The position numbers were made by a program, and so were the translations under genes. The notes beneath the pieces are model-generated. The model was not told the DNA's origin. It saw only the letters and a program-made list of their open reading frames with translations, and made no database searches. 64,000 nucleotides of DNA from NCBI GenBank assembly GCA_012517865.1, contig JAAYUC010000009.1, positions 53,710 through 117,709 on the forward strand, written 5' to 3'. The first letter of the stretch is position 1, and each line of letters begins with the position of its first letter. The DNA comes from Chloroflexota bacterium. Its GTDB lineage: Bacteria > Chloroflexota > Anaerolineae > Anaerolineales > Anaerolineaceae. Positions 34,508 through 42,708 of this stretch are shown in pieces.

Positions 34508-35587
34508 ATGAAATTAAAACGTTGGCATATCTGGCTTGGGGTGGCAATCAGCGCTGTTTTTCTGTATCTGGCGTTCCGCAAAGTAGACTTTGCTCTGGTC
34601 TGGCAGTACCTCAAAGGGGCGCAGTGGTCCTGGGTGCTGTTCGGGCTGGCATTCTATTTCGTTGGGGTGCTGCTGCGCGCCTGGCGCTGGCAGGTGCTGC
34701 TTAATCCGCTCAAGCGCCTGCCCATCCGGCGGCTGTTCCCTGTGGTGGCCATTGGCTACATGGGCAATAATGTCTATCCCGCCCGGGCCGGTGAGGTGCT
34801 GCGCTCCGTCCTGCTCAAATCAAAAGACCAGGTGGATATCTCCGGCAGCCTGGCGACCATCGTGGTGGAGCGCCTGTTTGACGCGATTGTCATCCTTGGC
34901 CTGGTGCTGCTAAACCTGCGCCAGCTGACCGGCATGCCGGCCGCCGCGGAGTGGGTCGGGAGCATCCAAAAGGGCGCGGTGATTGGCAGCGCGGTTTTCC
35001 TGTTGCTGCTGCTTATCTTCCTTGCAATGGTGTTCTTTCCGGCGCGTACCCAAAAGGTCAGCGCCTGGGTTATCAACCGCGTTGTGCCCGCTCGTCTGCG
35101 CGCGCCCCTGAGCGGGATTGTCGCGCGCTTCATCACCGGACTATCCAGCCTGCGCTCACCAATTGAAACGCTTAAAGTGCTGCTGCTCTCCATCGCCATC
35201 TGGACCTGTGAGACCGGCCTGTATTGGGGCGTGATGCGCGCGCTGGGGATGGACCTGAGCTTCATGACTCTGATGCTGCTGAACGGCGTGGTGAACCTCG
35301 TCCTGCTTGTGCCGGCAGCCCCGGGCGGCCTGGGCACCTTTGACGCGGCCTGCAAAGCCATGCTGATATTATTTGGGATTGGCGCGGAGCAGGCGCTGGG
35401 GTATACCCTGCTGCTGCGGGCGGCGCTGTGGGTGCCTATCACGGTCCTGGGCGCGCTCTTCTTCCTGCGCGAAGGGTTTACGCTGAGCACCGATGTGGGC
35501 AGCCTGAAGGAAAGATACGCTGACGAAAACAAACCGGCAGCGGGCGGAGAAACGCCTGCTGATACGCAAGAGGATTTGACAAAATGA
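34508..35587 (+). CDS. Flippase-like / LPG-synthase transmembrane-domain protein
   Basis: The product has 359 residues with about eight membrane spans. The first part (WRWQVLLNP...VVAIGYMGNNVYPARAGEVLRSVLLK) and the later PAAPGGLGTFDAACKAML match the UPF0104 family, related to the membrane half of lysylphosphatidylglycerol synthase (MprF), which flips lipids. The aminoacyl-transfer half is absent. It likely moves a lipid or lipid-linked sugar. The stop overlaps the FAD oxidoreductase start (ATGA), so the two probably share a pathway, perhaps in glycolipid or isoprenoid metabolism. Confidence 0.85.
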   Translation: MKLKRWHIWLGVAISAVFLYLAFRKVDFALVWQYLKGAQWSWVLFGLAFYFVGVLLRAWRWQVLLNPLKRLPIRRLFPVVAIGYMGNNVYPARAGEVLRSVLLKSKDQVDISGSLATIVVERLFDAIVILGLVLLNLRQLTGMPAAAEWVGSIQKGAVIGSAVFLLLLLIFLAMVFFPARTQKVSAWVINRVVPARLRAPLSGIVARFITGLSSLRSPIETLKVLLLSIAIWTCETGLYWGVMRALGMDLSFMTLMLLNGVVNLVLLVPAAPGGLGTFDAACKAMLILFGIGAEQALGYTLLLRAALWVPITVLGALFFLREGFTLSTDVGSLKERYADENKPAAGGETPADTQEDLTK

Positions 35588-36921
35588 TGAGTGATAGTAA
35601 TCGCAAACAAAACATCGCGGTCATCGGAGCGGGGATTGGCGGCCTGAGTGCCGCTTATGACCTGGTGCGAGCCGGAAAGAACGTCACCATTTTTGAAGCC
35701 TCTGACCATCCCGGCGGTTTGGCGGCTGGTTTTAAGGAGCCGCATTGGGATTGGTCGGTAGAGCGCTACTATCACCACTGGTTCACCTCCGATAAACATA
35801 TGCGCGGCCTGATCGCGGAGCTAGGTTGGTCCGACCAGGTCATTTTTCCAAAGCCGGTCAGCGTAATGTATTACCGCGGTAAATTCTATCCCTTCGACTC
35901 TATCACAGCCGCTCTGATGTACCCCGGTCTGGGTTGGGGGATTAATAAGATTCGCTTTGGCCTGGTAGGGCTGTACCTGCGCCTGACCAAAAAATGGCAA
36001 AACCTGGAAAAGACCACTACCGACGCCTGGATGCGCGCCAAAGCCGGAAACAAGGTGTACGAGAGCATGTGGGAACCGATGATGATCGGGAAATTTGGCG
36101 AGCGCTACGCCCGACAGGTCAATATGGCCTGGATGTGGGCGCGTCTGCACTCCCGCAGCACCCGCCTGGGCACGTTCATCGGCGGTTTCCAGGCCTTCGC
36201 GGATAAATTCGCGGCCCGGCTGGAAGAGCTGGGAGCTGCCGTTGTCTATAACACCAGCGCACAGAGCATCGAACAGGCCGCGAACGGCCGGGTTTTACTG
36301 TGTTTTGCCGGCCGGGAAGCGCAGGAATTCGACCAGGTGTTGGTCACCCTGTCGCCGGGTATCATGGCCAAACTCACCCCCGGTCTGCCGCAGGACTATC
36401 TGGCAGGACTGCTGAGCCTCAAGAGCATGGGCGCGGTGGTGATGACGCTTTCCTTAAAACACGCGCTTTCTCCGCAGGGGTATTATTGGTACAACATCCC
36501 CAAGCAGGTGGGCTTCCCCTTCCTCTCGTTGGTGGAGCACACCAACTTTCTGAAGCCTGAATACTTTGGCGGCGACCATATTTTGTACATTGGCGATTAT
36601 CTGGAAGTGGACCACCCGAATTTTCAGAAAAGCGATGAACAACTTACAGCCGAATTTTTGCCGCATCTCGCGCGCATCAACCCTGAATTCAGACCGGACT
36701 GGGTGAAAAAGGTGTGGGTTTCCAAGACGCCCTACGCCCAGCCGATTCCGCTGGTGAACCATTCCAGGAACATCCCGTCCATCAAGACGCCGGTGCCGGG
36801 CGTGTATTTTGCCAGCATGAGCCAGGTGTATCCGTGGGACCGGGGAACGAACTTCGCGGTGGAAATTGGCCGGCGCGCGGCTAAATTGATGCTTGAGGAA
36901 GATGGCAGCTCCAGCGCGTAG
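35584..36921 (+). CDS. FAD-dependent oxidoreductase (amine-oxidase fold)
   Basis: The product has 445 residues. The N-terminus has the dinucleotide-binding motif VIGAGIGGLSAAYDLVRAGKNVTIFEAS, then the second FAD motif DHPGGLAAGF. The C-terminus closes with VYFASMSQVYPWDRGTNFAVEIGRRAA, the usual FAD-contacting end. The middle resembles protoporphyrinogen-oxidase/phytoene-desaturase-like or UDP-galactopyranose-mutase-like proteins. It is coupled to the flippase-like gene. The substrate is unknown. Confidence 0.8.
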   Translation: MMSDSNRKQNIAVIGAGIGGLSAAYDLVRAGKNVTIFEASDHPGGLAAGFKEPHWDWSVERYYHHWFTSDKHMRGLIAELGWSDQVIFPKPVSVMYYRGKFYPFDSITAALMYPGLGWGINKIRFGLVGLYLRLTKKWQNLEKTTTDAWMRAKAGNKVYESMWEPMMIGKFGERYARQVNMAWMWARLHSRSTRLGTFIGGFQAFADKFAARLEELGAAVVYNTSAQSIEQAANGRVLLCFAGREAQEFDQVLVTLSPGIMAKLTPGLPQDYLAGLLSLKSMGAVVMTLSLKHALSPQGYYWYNIPKQVGFPFLSLVEHTNFLKPEYFGGDHILYIGDYLEVDHPNFQKSDEQLTAEFLPHLARINPEFRPDWVKKVWVSKTPYAQPIPLVNHSRNIPSIKTPVPGVYFASMSQVYPWDRGTNFAVEIGRRAAKLMLEEDGSSSA

Positions 36922-37210
36922 CTGAGCGGGGATGCGGTCTCTGATTCCCAATCAGGAATCACTATCCCAAAAATCAGGCGTGACTGTTCCGAAATTACCC
37001 GAAATAAATAAACCTAATTGCAGGTATTAATTAGACAAACCGCTAATCATCCCCTATATATAGGGTGTAATAAGGGTTCTTATTCCTTGCATTTAGGGGC
37101 GGCCCTCTTTCCGGCGCTGCAGCGGAGATTCTTTCGAGTCCCTGATAAATTTTAAGAATTCCGATTCTTAAAGAATTGTCATTTTTTAAGCCGGCGCAGG
37201 CTCTGATGCC
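36922..37210. other. AT-rich palindromic region upstream of dnaA
   Basis: No gene is present. It holds several inverted repeats: TGATTCC/GGAATCA (36942-36961), a perfect 14-base palindrome CCCTATATATAGGG (37052-37065), ATAAG/CTTAT (about 37070-37083), and TTAAGAAT/ATTCTTAA (37152-37171). I looked for DnaA boxes of the TTATCCACA type and saw none. It could be an origin-like or operator region. Confidence 0.45.
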
Positions 37211-37239
37211 TTGAACGCCAGGGGTGGGGATGTTAGAAT
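37211..37239 (+). promoter_or_regulatory. Promoter of dnaA
   Basis: TTGAAC, 17 bases, then TAGAAT with TGT in front (TGTTAGAAT). This is one of the few complete -35/-10 pairs in the window. It leaves an untranslated leader of about 130 bases. Confidence 0.65.
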
Positions 37240-37378
37240 CGGCATACCGAACTGAAGAACAACAGCATACAGGTTCTTACAGCGGATCCATATCATCGGG
37301 ATAATCGAGATTCGCTTCTTGAAGTGTTGTTCCGTTCAGAAAAAACCGCATTTCAGGCGGAATATCAGGAGAAACGCG

Positions 37379-38713
37379 ATGAACGCACAGCAGGCGTGGC
37401 AGGCAGCGCAAGGACAATTACAGATGGAGCTTTCCAAAGCGACGTACGACACCTGGGTGAAGCAAACCCAGCTTATTCGTTACGACGAGCCCGCCGGCAT
37501 CTTTCATTTTGGGGCTTCCAACGCCTATGCCTGCGACTGGCTGGAAAGCCGCTTGAAAGCCACCCTGATTAATAAATTGAGCGGAATGATGGCCCGGCCG
37601 GTGGAGGTCGTCTTTTCGGTATGGGCGGCGCAGGTGGTGGAGCAGCCCGCGGACGAGGTGGTTGTTCCCCTCCGGCCCCAGGAGCCCGCGCGGGAGATGT
37701 TCGAAACCCACCTTGCTCCCAAATACCGCTTTGATAACTTCGTTGTCGGCCCCAACAACCGCCTGGCGCACGCCGCCAGCCTGGCCGTGGCGGAACACCC
37801 CGCGCGCGCCTACAATCCCCTTTTCCTGTACGGCGGGGTGGGACTGGGCAAAACGCATATTCTGCACGCCATCGGAAACGCCGTGCTGCAGCAGGGACTG
37901 CAGGTGCTTTATGTCTCCTCAGAAGAGTTCACGAACGACCTGGTAAATGCCATTCGCACGAAAACGACTGCGGCATTCCGCGAGAAATACCGCCAGGTTG
38001 ACGTTCTGCTGATTGACGACATCCAGTTCATTTCCGGAAAAGAATCCACGCAAGAAGAGTTCTTTCACACCTTCAACACCCTGCACGGACAGGATAAGCA
38101 GATTGTCATGACCTCTGACCGGGCACCCAAGGCGATGAGCACGCTGGAGGAACGGCTGCGCTCGCGCTTTGAGTGGGGGCTAACGGTGGACATCCAACCT
38201 CCGGACTATGAAACCCGCCTGGCCATCCTGCGCACGAAAGCCGAGAAGGCCAACCGCGAGGTCCCGACTGAGGTTATGGAAATGATCGCGCGCGAAGTTC
38301 AGGCGAATATTCGCGAACTGGAAGGCGCCTGGAATCGCGTTTTGGCCTACGCTGATTTGAGCGGCGAAAGGCTCACGCTGCAGCTGGCCAATAACGCGAT
38401 GGTTGATTTCCTTCCGCAGCGCAGCGAACTGGTGCCAAAGGATGTCATCAGTACAGTCTCAAAGTTCTTTGGCGTATCCAGCGACCGCATCCTGAGCAAG
38501 GACCGCTCCAAAGACGTCGCGCTCCCGCGCCAGGTGGCGATGTATCTGATGCGCGAACTGGGCGGGGTTTCGCTTCCCAAGATTGGCGAGGAACTGGGCG
38601 GCAGGGACCACACCACGGTGATGTATGCCTGCGACAAGGTGGCGGATATGATTGAATCGGACGACCGCATTCGCCGGCAGGTACTGCAGCTGCGCGAACA
38701 ATTAATCGGTTAG
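37379..38713 (+). CDS. dnaA: Chromosomal replication initiator DnaA
   Basis: The product has 444 residues from MNAQQAWQAAQGQ. CAGGAG lies upstream, and the track start 20 codons earlier lacks support. Domain I is residues 1-85 with a short linker. The AAA+ domain begins near 110 with Walker A GGVGLGKTH and Walker B LLIDDIQF. Domain IV ends with the DNA-binding signature GGRDHTTVMYACDKV (Tyr where many have His). It opens the origin and binds DnaA boxes. The usual neighbours dnaN, recF and gyrB are absent: upstream is an oxidoreductase and downstream a convergent polA. Confidence 0.97.
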   Translation: MNAQQAWQAAQGQLQMELSKATYDTWVKQTQLIRYDEPAGIFHFGASNAYACDWLESRLKATLINKLSGMMARPVEVVFSVWAAQVVEQPADEVVVPLRPQEPAREMFETHLAPKYRFDNFVVGPNNRLAHAASLAVAEHPARAYNPLFLYGGVGLGKTHILHAIGNAVLQQGLQVLYVSSEEFTNDLVNAIRTKTTAAFREKYRQVDVLLIDDIQFISGKESTQEEFFHTFNTLHGQDKQIVMTSDRAPKAMSTLEERLRSRFEWGLTVDIQPPDYETRLAILRTKAEKANREVPTEVMEMIAREVQANIRELEGAWNRVLAYADLSGERLTLQLANNAMVDFLPQRSELVPKDVISTVSKFFGVSSDRILSKDRSKDVALPRQVAMYLMRELGGVSLPKIGEELGGRDHTTVMYACDKVADMIESDDRIRRQVLQLREQLIG

Positions 38714-38750
38714 GGGGCCGGGGCGGCAGGTAGTTTACGGGCTTATTTGT

Positions 38751-38777
38751 GGGCGGCGTTTGCGCCGCCCTTTTTAT
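38751..38777 (+). terminator. Terminator of dnaA
   Basis: GGGCGGCG/CGCCGCCC with a TTTG loop and a TTTTTA tail. Confidence 0.88.
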
Positions 38778-38779
38778 GC

Positions 38780-38976
38780 CATCGCGAGCCTGCGAAGCGA
38801 ACTGCCCGCTGTCAATCGTCATCGCGAGGCACGAAGCGACCTGCCTGCTGTCAATCGTCATCACGAGCCTGCGAAGCGAACTGCCCGCTGTCAATTGTCA
38901 TCGCGAGCCTGCGAAGCGACCTCCCTGCTGTCAATCGTCATCACGAGCCTGCGAAGCGAACTGCATGCTGGCCTGA
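38780..38976. repeat. Tandem array of five 39-40-bp units
   Basis: The units begin CATCGCGAGCCTGCGAAGCG and end near CTGTCAATCGT. Starts are at 38780, 38820, 38859, 38899 and 38939. The second unit is one base shorter and the last is incomplete. They follow each other without spacers. The unit core matches the repeats at 59966-60050. The rest of the gap up to the polA stop (38977-39147) has one more degenerate copy near 39058-39092 and no gene. Confidence 0.85.
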
Positions 38977-39147
38977 GGAGAACGTGAACAAAAACCGGCA
39001 GGTTACCGCGCCCCCTTCCCGCAGTTCCAAGTCTCATCCAATTCGGAGAGCAGGGGCTCGCAAAGAGGAATCCCACGAAGGCTCGCAGTGACGCACACCT
39101 GGTGTCTGCCACATGGACGCCCGCTCTACAGCAAAATAATCGAACCC

Positions 39148-41964
39148 TTAGGCTCCGGTCAAATCTTCAATCACCGAATCGCTGACCGGCTCCAGCTCGC
39201 CCCAGTTGCTGCCTGTGCGCGCTTCGGTCAGCAGGGGCACATCCAGCGGCAGGGTGTGTTCCATCACAGCCCTGGCTGCCGCGATTGTTTCAGCCACCTC
39301 TTTCTCGGGAACTTCAAAAATTAGTTCATCATGCACCTGCAGCAGCATGCAGCCTTTCAGGCGGGCTTTGGCAAATGCTTCGGGCAGCTGAATCATGGCC
39401 AGCTTGATAATATCCGCCGCGGTTCCCTGAATGGGGGCGTTGATTGCTTCGCGTTCCTCCCGCTGGCGCATGGCGAAATTGGTGCCGGTCTGCAGGTTGG
39501 GGAAATAACGGCGCCGGCCGAGCAGCGTCTCGACGTAGCCTTGTTTGGCCGCCAGTACGCGCGTGTTATCCAGCCAGGCTTTCACCTTCGGGAAATGGTC
39601 AAAGTAGGCCTTGATGTAGTTTTCCGCTTCCGCCAGCGTCAGTTCGGTCGCGCGCGTCAGGCCAAAAGCGCTCATGCCGTAGATGAGTCCAAAATTGATG
39701 GCTTTGGCGTGCCGGCGCTGACTTTTGTCCACTTTTTCCAACGGTATGTTGTAAATCGCGGCGGCAGTGGCGGCATGAATATCCTGCCCCTGTCGGAAAG
39801 CTTCCAGCATGGCTTCGTCCTGTGAGATGTGCGCCATAATGCGCAGCTCAATCTGGGAGTAGTCAATCGAGACCAGCTTTGTGCCGGGCGAGGCGATGAA
39901 ACCCTGCCGCACCCGCCGCCCCAGTTCAGTGCGCGTGGGGATATTCTGCAGATTTGGGTCCTGAGAAGCTACCCGCCCGGTGACGGTGCCCGTTTGATTA
40001 AATGAGGTGTGAATCCGGCCGGTTTTGGGGTTCACCTGCAGAGGCAGCGCGTCCACGTAGGTGGATTTCAGCTTGGTCAGTTCGCGGTATTCCAGAATCT
40101 CGTCAATCACCGGATGCTGGCCGCGCATGTTTTCCAACACGCCCGCGGCTGTAGAAAGCTTGCCCGAGCTGGTTTTGCGCGAGCGGTCAGGTGGTTCCAG
40201 AGCCAGGCGTTTGAAAAGCATATCCGAGAGCTGCTGGGTGGAATTGATATTGAACCGCTCGCCCACGCTCGCGAAGATGGAATCTTCTATGCGCTGGATT
40301 TGTTCGTTTAATTCCCGCGCGAAGTCTTTGAACATGGCGGTATCCAGTAGAATGCCTTTTTGTTCCATATCCGCGAGCACAGGAATTAACTTGACTTCCA
40401 CATCGCGGTTCAGGCGTTCTGCCTGGTGGGCAGCCAGTTCAGCCGTCAGGGGTTCAACCAGACGCAGGGTCATCACCGCGTCCGCAACCGCGTAGGGAGC
40501 GACTTTTTCTATGGGCACTTCCGCCATGCTTTTCTGGTTCTTTCCTGTGCCAATCAATTCTTCAATGTGCGTCATTTCCACTCCCAGGCGCACCCAGGCC
40601 AGGTTTTTCAATCCCAAATTGCGGGAATCAGGGTTAATCAGCCACTCCGCGATCATCGTGTCAAAGCTGATGGGCGCGACCTTGTATCCAGCCTGCTCCA
40701 GGCAAATCAGGTCGTACTTGCAGTTGTGACCGACTTTGCCGATTTTGGGATTTTCCAGGAGCGGCTGCAGCGCCTGATAGACCGCTTTGGGCGCGAGCTG
40801 CTTGCCGCGGGCGTGCCCCAGCGGAATGTAGAACCCGCGGGAGGGCGAACCGGCCAGTGATATCCCGACCAATTCCGCCTTCATTGGGTCTGTGCTGGTC
40901 GTTTCCGTGTCGAAGGCAATTTGTTCCGCGCCCGAAAGTTCTTCAGCGCAGGTCCGCAATGCTTCTTCGCTGTCGACAAGAACGGTTGTCCAGTCTCCGC
41001 TGCTGACCAATTCCAGTACCGGGGCGGATTCCTGAGCGAACAGGCTTTGCTGTGTGGCGCGGTCCAGGCTGGGCCGCATTTTTCTGACCAGAGAATGCAA
41101 GCGCTGGGTGAGCGTGCGGAACTCCAGCTGGCGGAACAGGTCCTCCACGGCCGCGGGGTTAAAGCGGTCGGCTTCTGCCTGCGTCAGGTCAAAGCGCAGC
41201 TTCAGGTCAGTGCGGATGCGCGCCAGGTCCTGGCTGAGGTAGGCATCCTGTTTGCCGGCCGCCAGCGCGGCACCGGCCCGGCCGCTGATTTCAGCCAGAT
41301 GTTCATAGATGTTGTCCAGTGTGCCGTATTTAGAAAGCAGACTCACCGCAGTTTTTTCGCCGATGCCCTTTACGCCCGGGATGTTATCGGAAGGGTCTCC
41401 CACCAGGGCTTTGTAGTCAACGACCTGGCTGGGGAGGATGCCCAATTTGCGCTGGACATCTTCCGGGAAGTAATCCTCGCTGGTGTTTGTTTTACTGTTG
41501 GGGAGGGACACCACCACGCGGTTGGTTACCAGCTGCAGCAGGTCGCGGTCGCCAGTGATAATTTTGACGCCCAGACCTTCTTCCTGGGATGCCCAGACCG
41601 CCAGACTGCCAATGACGTCGTCCGCCTCGTAGTTTTCCACCTCCAGGCGCGGAATGTTGAACGCGTCCACCATTTCGCGGATGCGTTCCACCTGACCGCG
41701 CAGGTCTTCGGGCATCTTGGCGCGCGTGCCTTTGTATTCAGAATAGAGTTCATGCCGGAACGTGCGTCCGGTGTCGAAAGAGACAGCCAGATAATCGGGT
41801 TGGTCCTGTTCCAGAATCCGCAGCAGGGTGTTGGCAAAACCAAAAACGCCGGCGGTGGGCTCGCCGGAGCTGGTTGCCCAGCGGGCCGTTCCGCCCGAAG
41901 TCAGGGCAAAGTAAGAACGGTAGGCCAACGCGTGGCCGTCCAGAAGGTAAAGAATTTTCGGCAT
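39148..41964 (-). CDS. polA: DNA polymerase I
   Basis: The product has 938 residues. It has three domains. The first is the 5' nuclease (1-290; LLDGHALAYRSYFAL, YEADDVIG, GDRDLLQL, GDPSDNIPGVKGIGEKTA). The second is a 3'-5' exonuclease (about 315-510) that appears active because IAFDTETTSTDP, NCKYDL and YAVADAVMTL keep the acidic residues. The third is the polymerase (about 540-938; DYSQIELRIMAH, RRHAKAINFGLIYG, QVHDELIFEVP). It fills gaps and removes primers. AGAGGTC precedes the ATG. It is convergent with dnaA. Confidence 0.98.
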   Translation of the reverse strand: MPKILYLLDGHALAYRSYFALTSGGTARWATSSGEPTAGVFGFANTLLRILEQDQPDYLAVSFDTGRTFRHELYSEYKGTRAKMPEDLRGQVERIREMVDAFNIPRLEVENYEADDVIGSLAVWASQEEGLGVKIITGDRDLLQLVTNRVVVSLPNSKTNTSEDYFPEDVQRKLGILPSQVVDYKALVGDPSDNIPGVKGIGEKTAVSLLSKYGTLDNIYEHLAEISGRAGAALAAGKQDAYLSQDLARIRTDLKLRFDLTQAEADRFNPAAVEDLFRQLEFRTLTQRLHSLVRKMRPSLDRATQQSLFAQESAPVLELVSSGDWTTVLVDSEEALRTCAEELSGAEQIAFDTETTSTDPMKAELVGISLAGSPSRGFYIPLGHARGKQLAPKAVYQALQPLLENPKIGKVGHNCKYDLICLEQAGYKVAPISFDTMIAEWLINPDSRNLGLKNLAWVRLGVEMTHIEELIGTGKNQKSMAEVPIEKVAPYAVADAVMTLRLVEPLTAELAAHQAERLNRDVEVKLIPVLADMEQKGILLDTAMFKDFARELNEQIQRIEDSIFASVGERFNINSTQQLSDMLFKRLALEPPDRSRKTSSGKLSTAAGVLENMRGQHPVIDEILEYRELTKLKSTYVDALPLQVNPKTGRIHTSFNQTGTVTGRVASQDPNLQNIPTRTELGRRVRQGFIASPGTKLVSIDYSQIELRIMAHISQDEAMLEAFRQGQDIHAATAAAIYNIPLEKVDKSQRRHAKAINFGLIYGMSAFGLTRATELTLAEAENYIKAYFDHFPKVKAWLDNTRVLAAKQGYVETLLGRRRYFPNLQTGTNFAMRQREEREAINAPIQGTAADIIKLAMIQLPEAFAKARLKGCMLLQVHDELIFEVPEKEVAETIAAARAVMEHTLPLDVPLLTEARTGSNWGELEPVSDSVIEDLTGA

Positions 41965-42037
41965 GATGACCTCTTTTCTAAAGGCATGCAGGGGCGCGGA
42001 GGATGAAGGGCTCTGAAGCCGCCGCGTTCCCGCCTAA

Positions 42038-42553
42038 TCAAAAAATCTGCAGCCAGCCGTCCCCAACCGCGGAATCATCCGGCTGGCTTTGCTGGCCGAA
42101 GGGTAATCCTTGTGTTGCTTCGTTTTCGGACGGCGCTGAAAACAGCGCTTCCTGCCAGTTCTGCGGGCCTGGAACGCTGTTCTTGCGCGCTTTCAGGCCG
42201 TTCAGGTCCGGCATCTCCGGAACGCCTGACAATTTACTCAACTCAGAAAACACCTTCTGGATATCGTCGAAACTGGTTTCAATTGCAAATAACAGGCTGA
42301 CAGCCCGGCCCGGGCGCAGCGTGCTGCTGACCAGCACAAACTTGCGGTTGTCAAAATCCAACAGCTGATATTCACCAAACGCGCCCGGCTGCTGGGGGCA
42401 GCGTTCTTCGAGCAGGCGGATGATTCGGGCAGTGCAGGCGCGCAGTTCGGGCTGAACGGAGGAGCTTATCCGGTCTTCTGCCGTGATGAAAATTCCCGCG
42501 GCAGCGCTGGTTGGTAGAAAACGAGCAAGAAGGGAATCAAAATCCTGCGGCAC
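42038..42553 (-). CDS. Hypothetical protein (possible roadblock-like fold)
   Basis: The product has 171 residues with a GTG start and a weak upstream signal, so the start is uncertain. The N-terminal 110 residues alternate strands and helices (AAGIFITAEDRISSSVQPELRACTARIIRLLEE ... LLDFDNRKFVLVSSTLRPGRAVSLLFAIETSF), a pattern that recalls roadblock/LC7 proteins, but no motif proves this. The C-terminal 60 residues are low-complexity and end in DGWLQIF. There is no signal peptide or membrane span. It lies upstream of polA on the same strand with a 73-base gap. Confidence 0.5.
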   Translation of the reverse strand: MPQDFDSLLARFLPTSAAAGIFITAEDRISSSVQPELRACTARIIRLLEERCPQQPGAFGEYQLLDFDNRKFVLVSSTLRPGRAVSLLFAIETSFDDIQKVFSELSKLSGVPEMPDLNGLKARKNSVPGPQNWQEALFSAPSENEATQGLPFGQQSQPDDSAVGDGWLQIF

Positions 42554-42671
42554 AGTAAAACAGCCTGAAAACGCGGCCTCTCCTTAGTAAAAATAGTTTA
42601 GCATGCCTTAAGGGCAGGTGCAAGCAGGCGCGCCAAACTTCTACGCGCGGGATTCGCGCTGGTTCTCCATT

Positions 42672-42677
42672 TATAAT
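42672..42677 (+). promoter_or_regulatory. -10 box of lpdA
   Basis: TATAAT lies 31 bases before the lpdA ATG, which has its own AAGGAG. Confidence 0.5.
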
Positions 42678-42708
42678 AATCCCAAGCACACACAAAGTAA
42701 GGAGCAAA

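Noticed and set aside
36922-37378. Canonical oriC next to dnaA
   Set aside because: No TTATCCACA-type boxes were found by eye and dnaN is absent. It is kept only as a possibility in the findings.
38780-38976. Possible CRISPR array
   Set aside because: The 40-bp units are directly contiguous and nearly identical along their full length, with no unique spacers and no cas genes nearby. It is a tandem repeat.
40921-42006. 361-residue plus-strand ORF
   Set aside because: It is a shadow of polA. No domain and no ribosome site.
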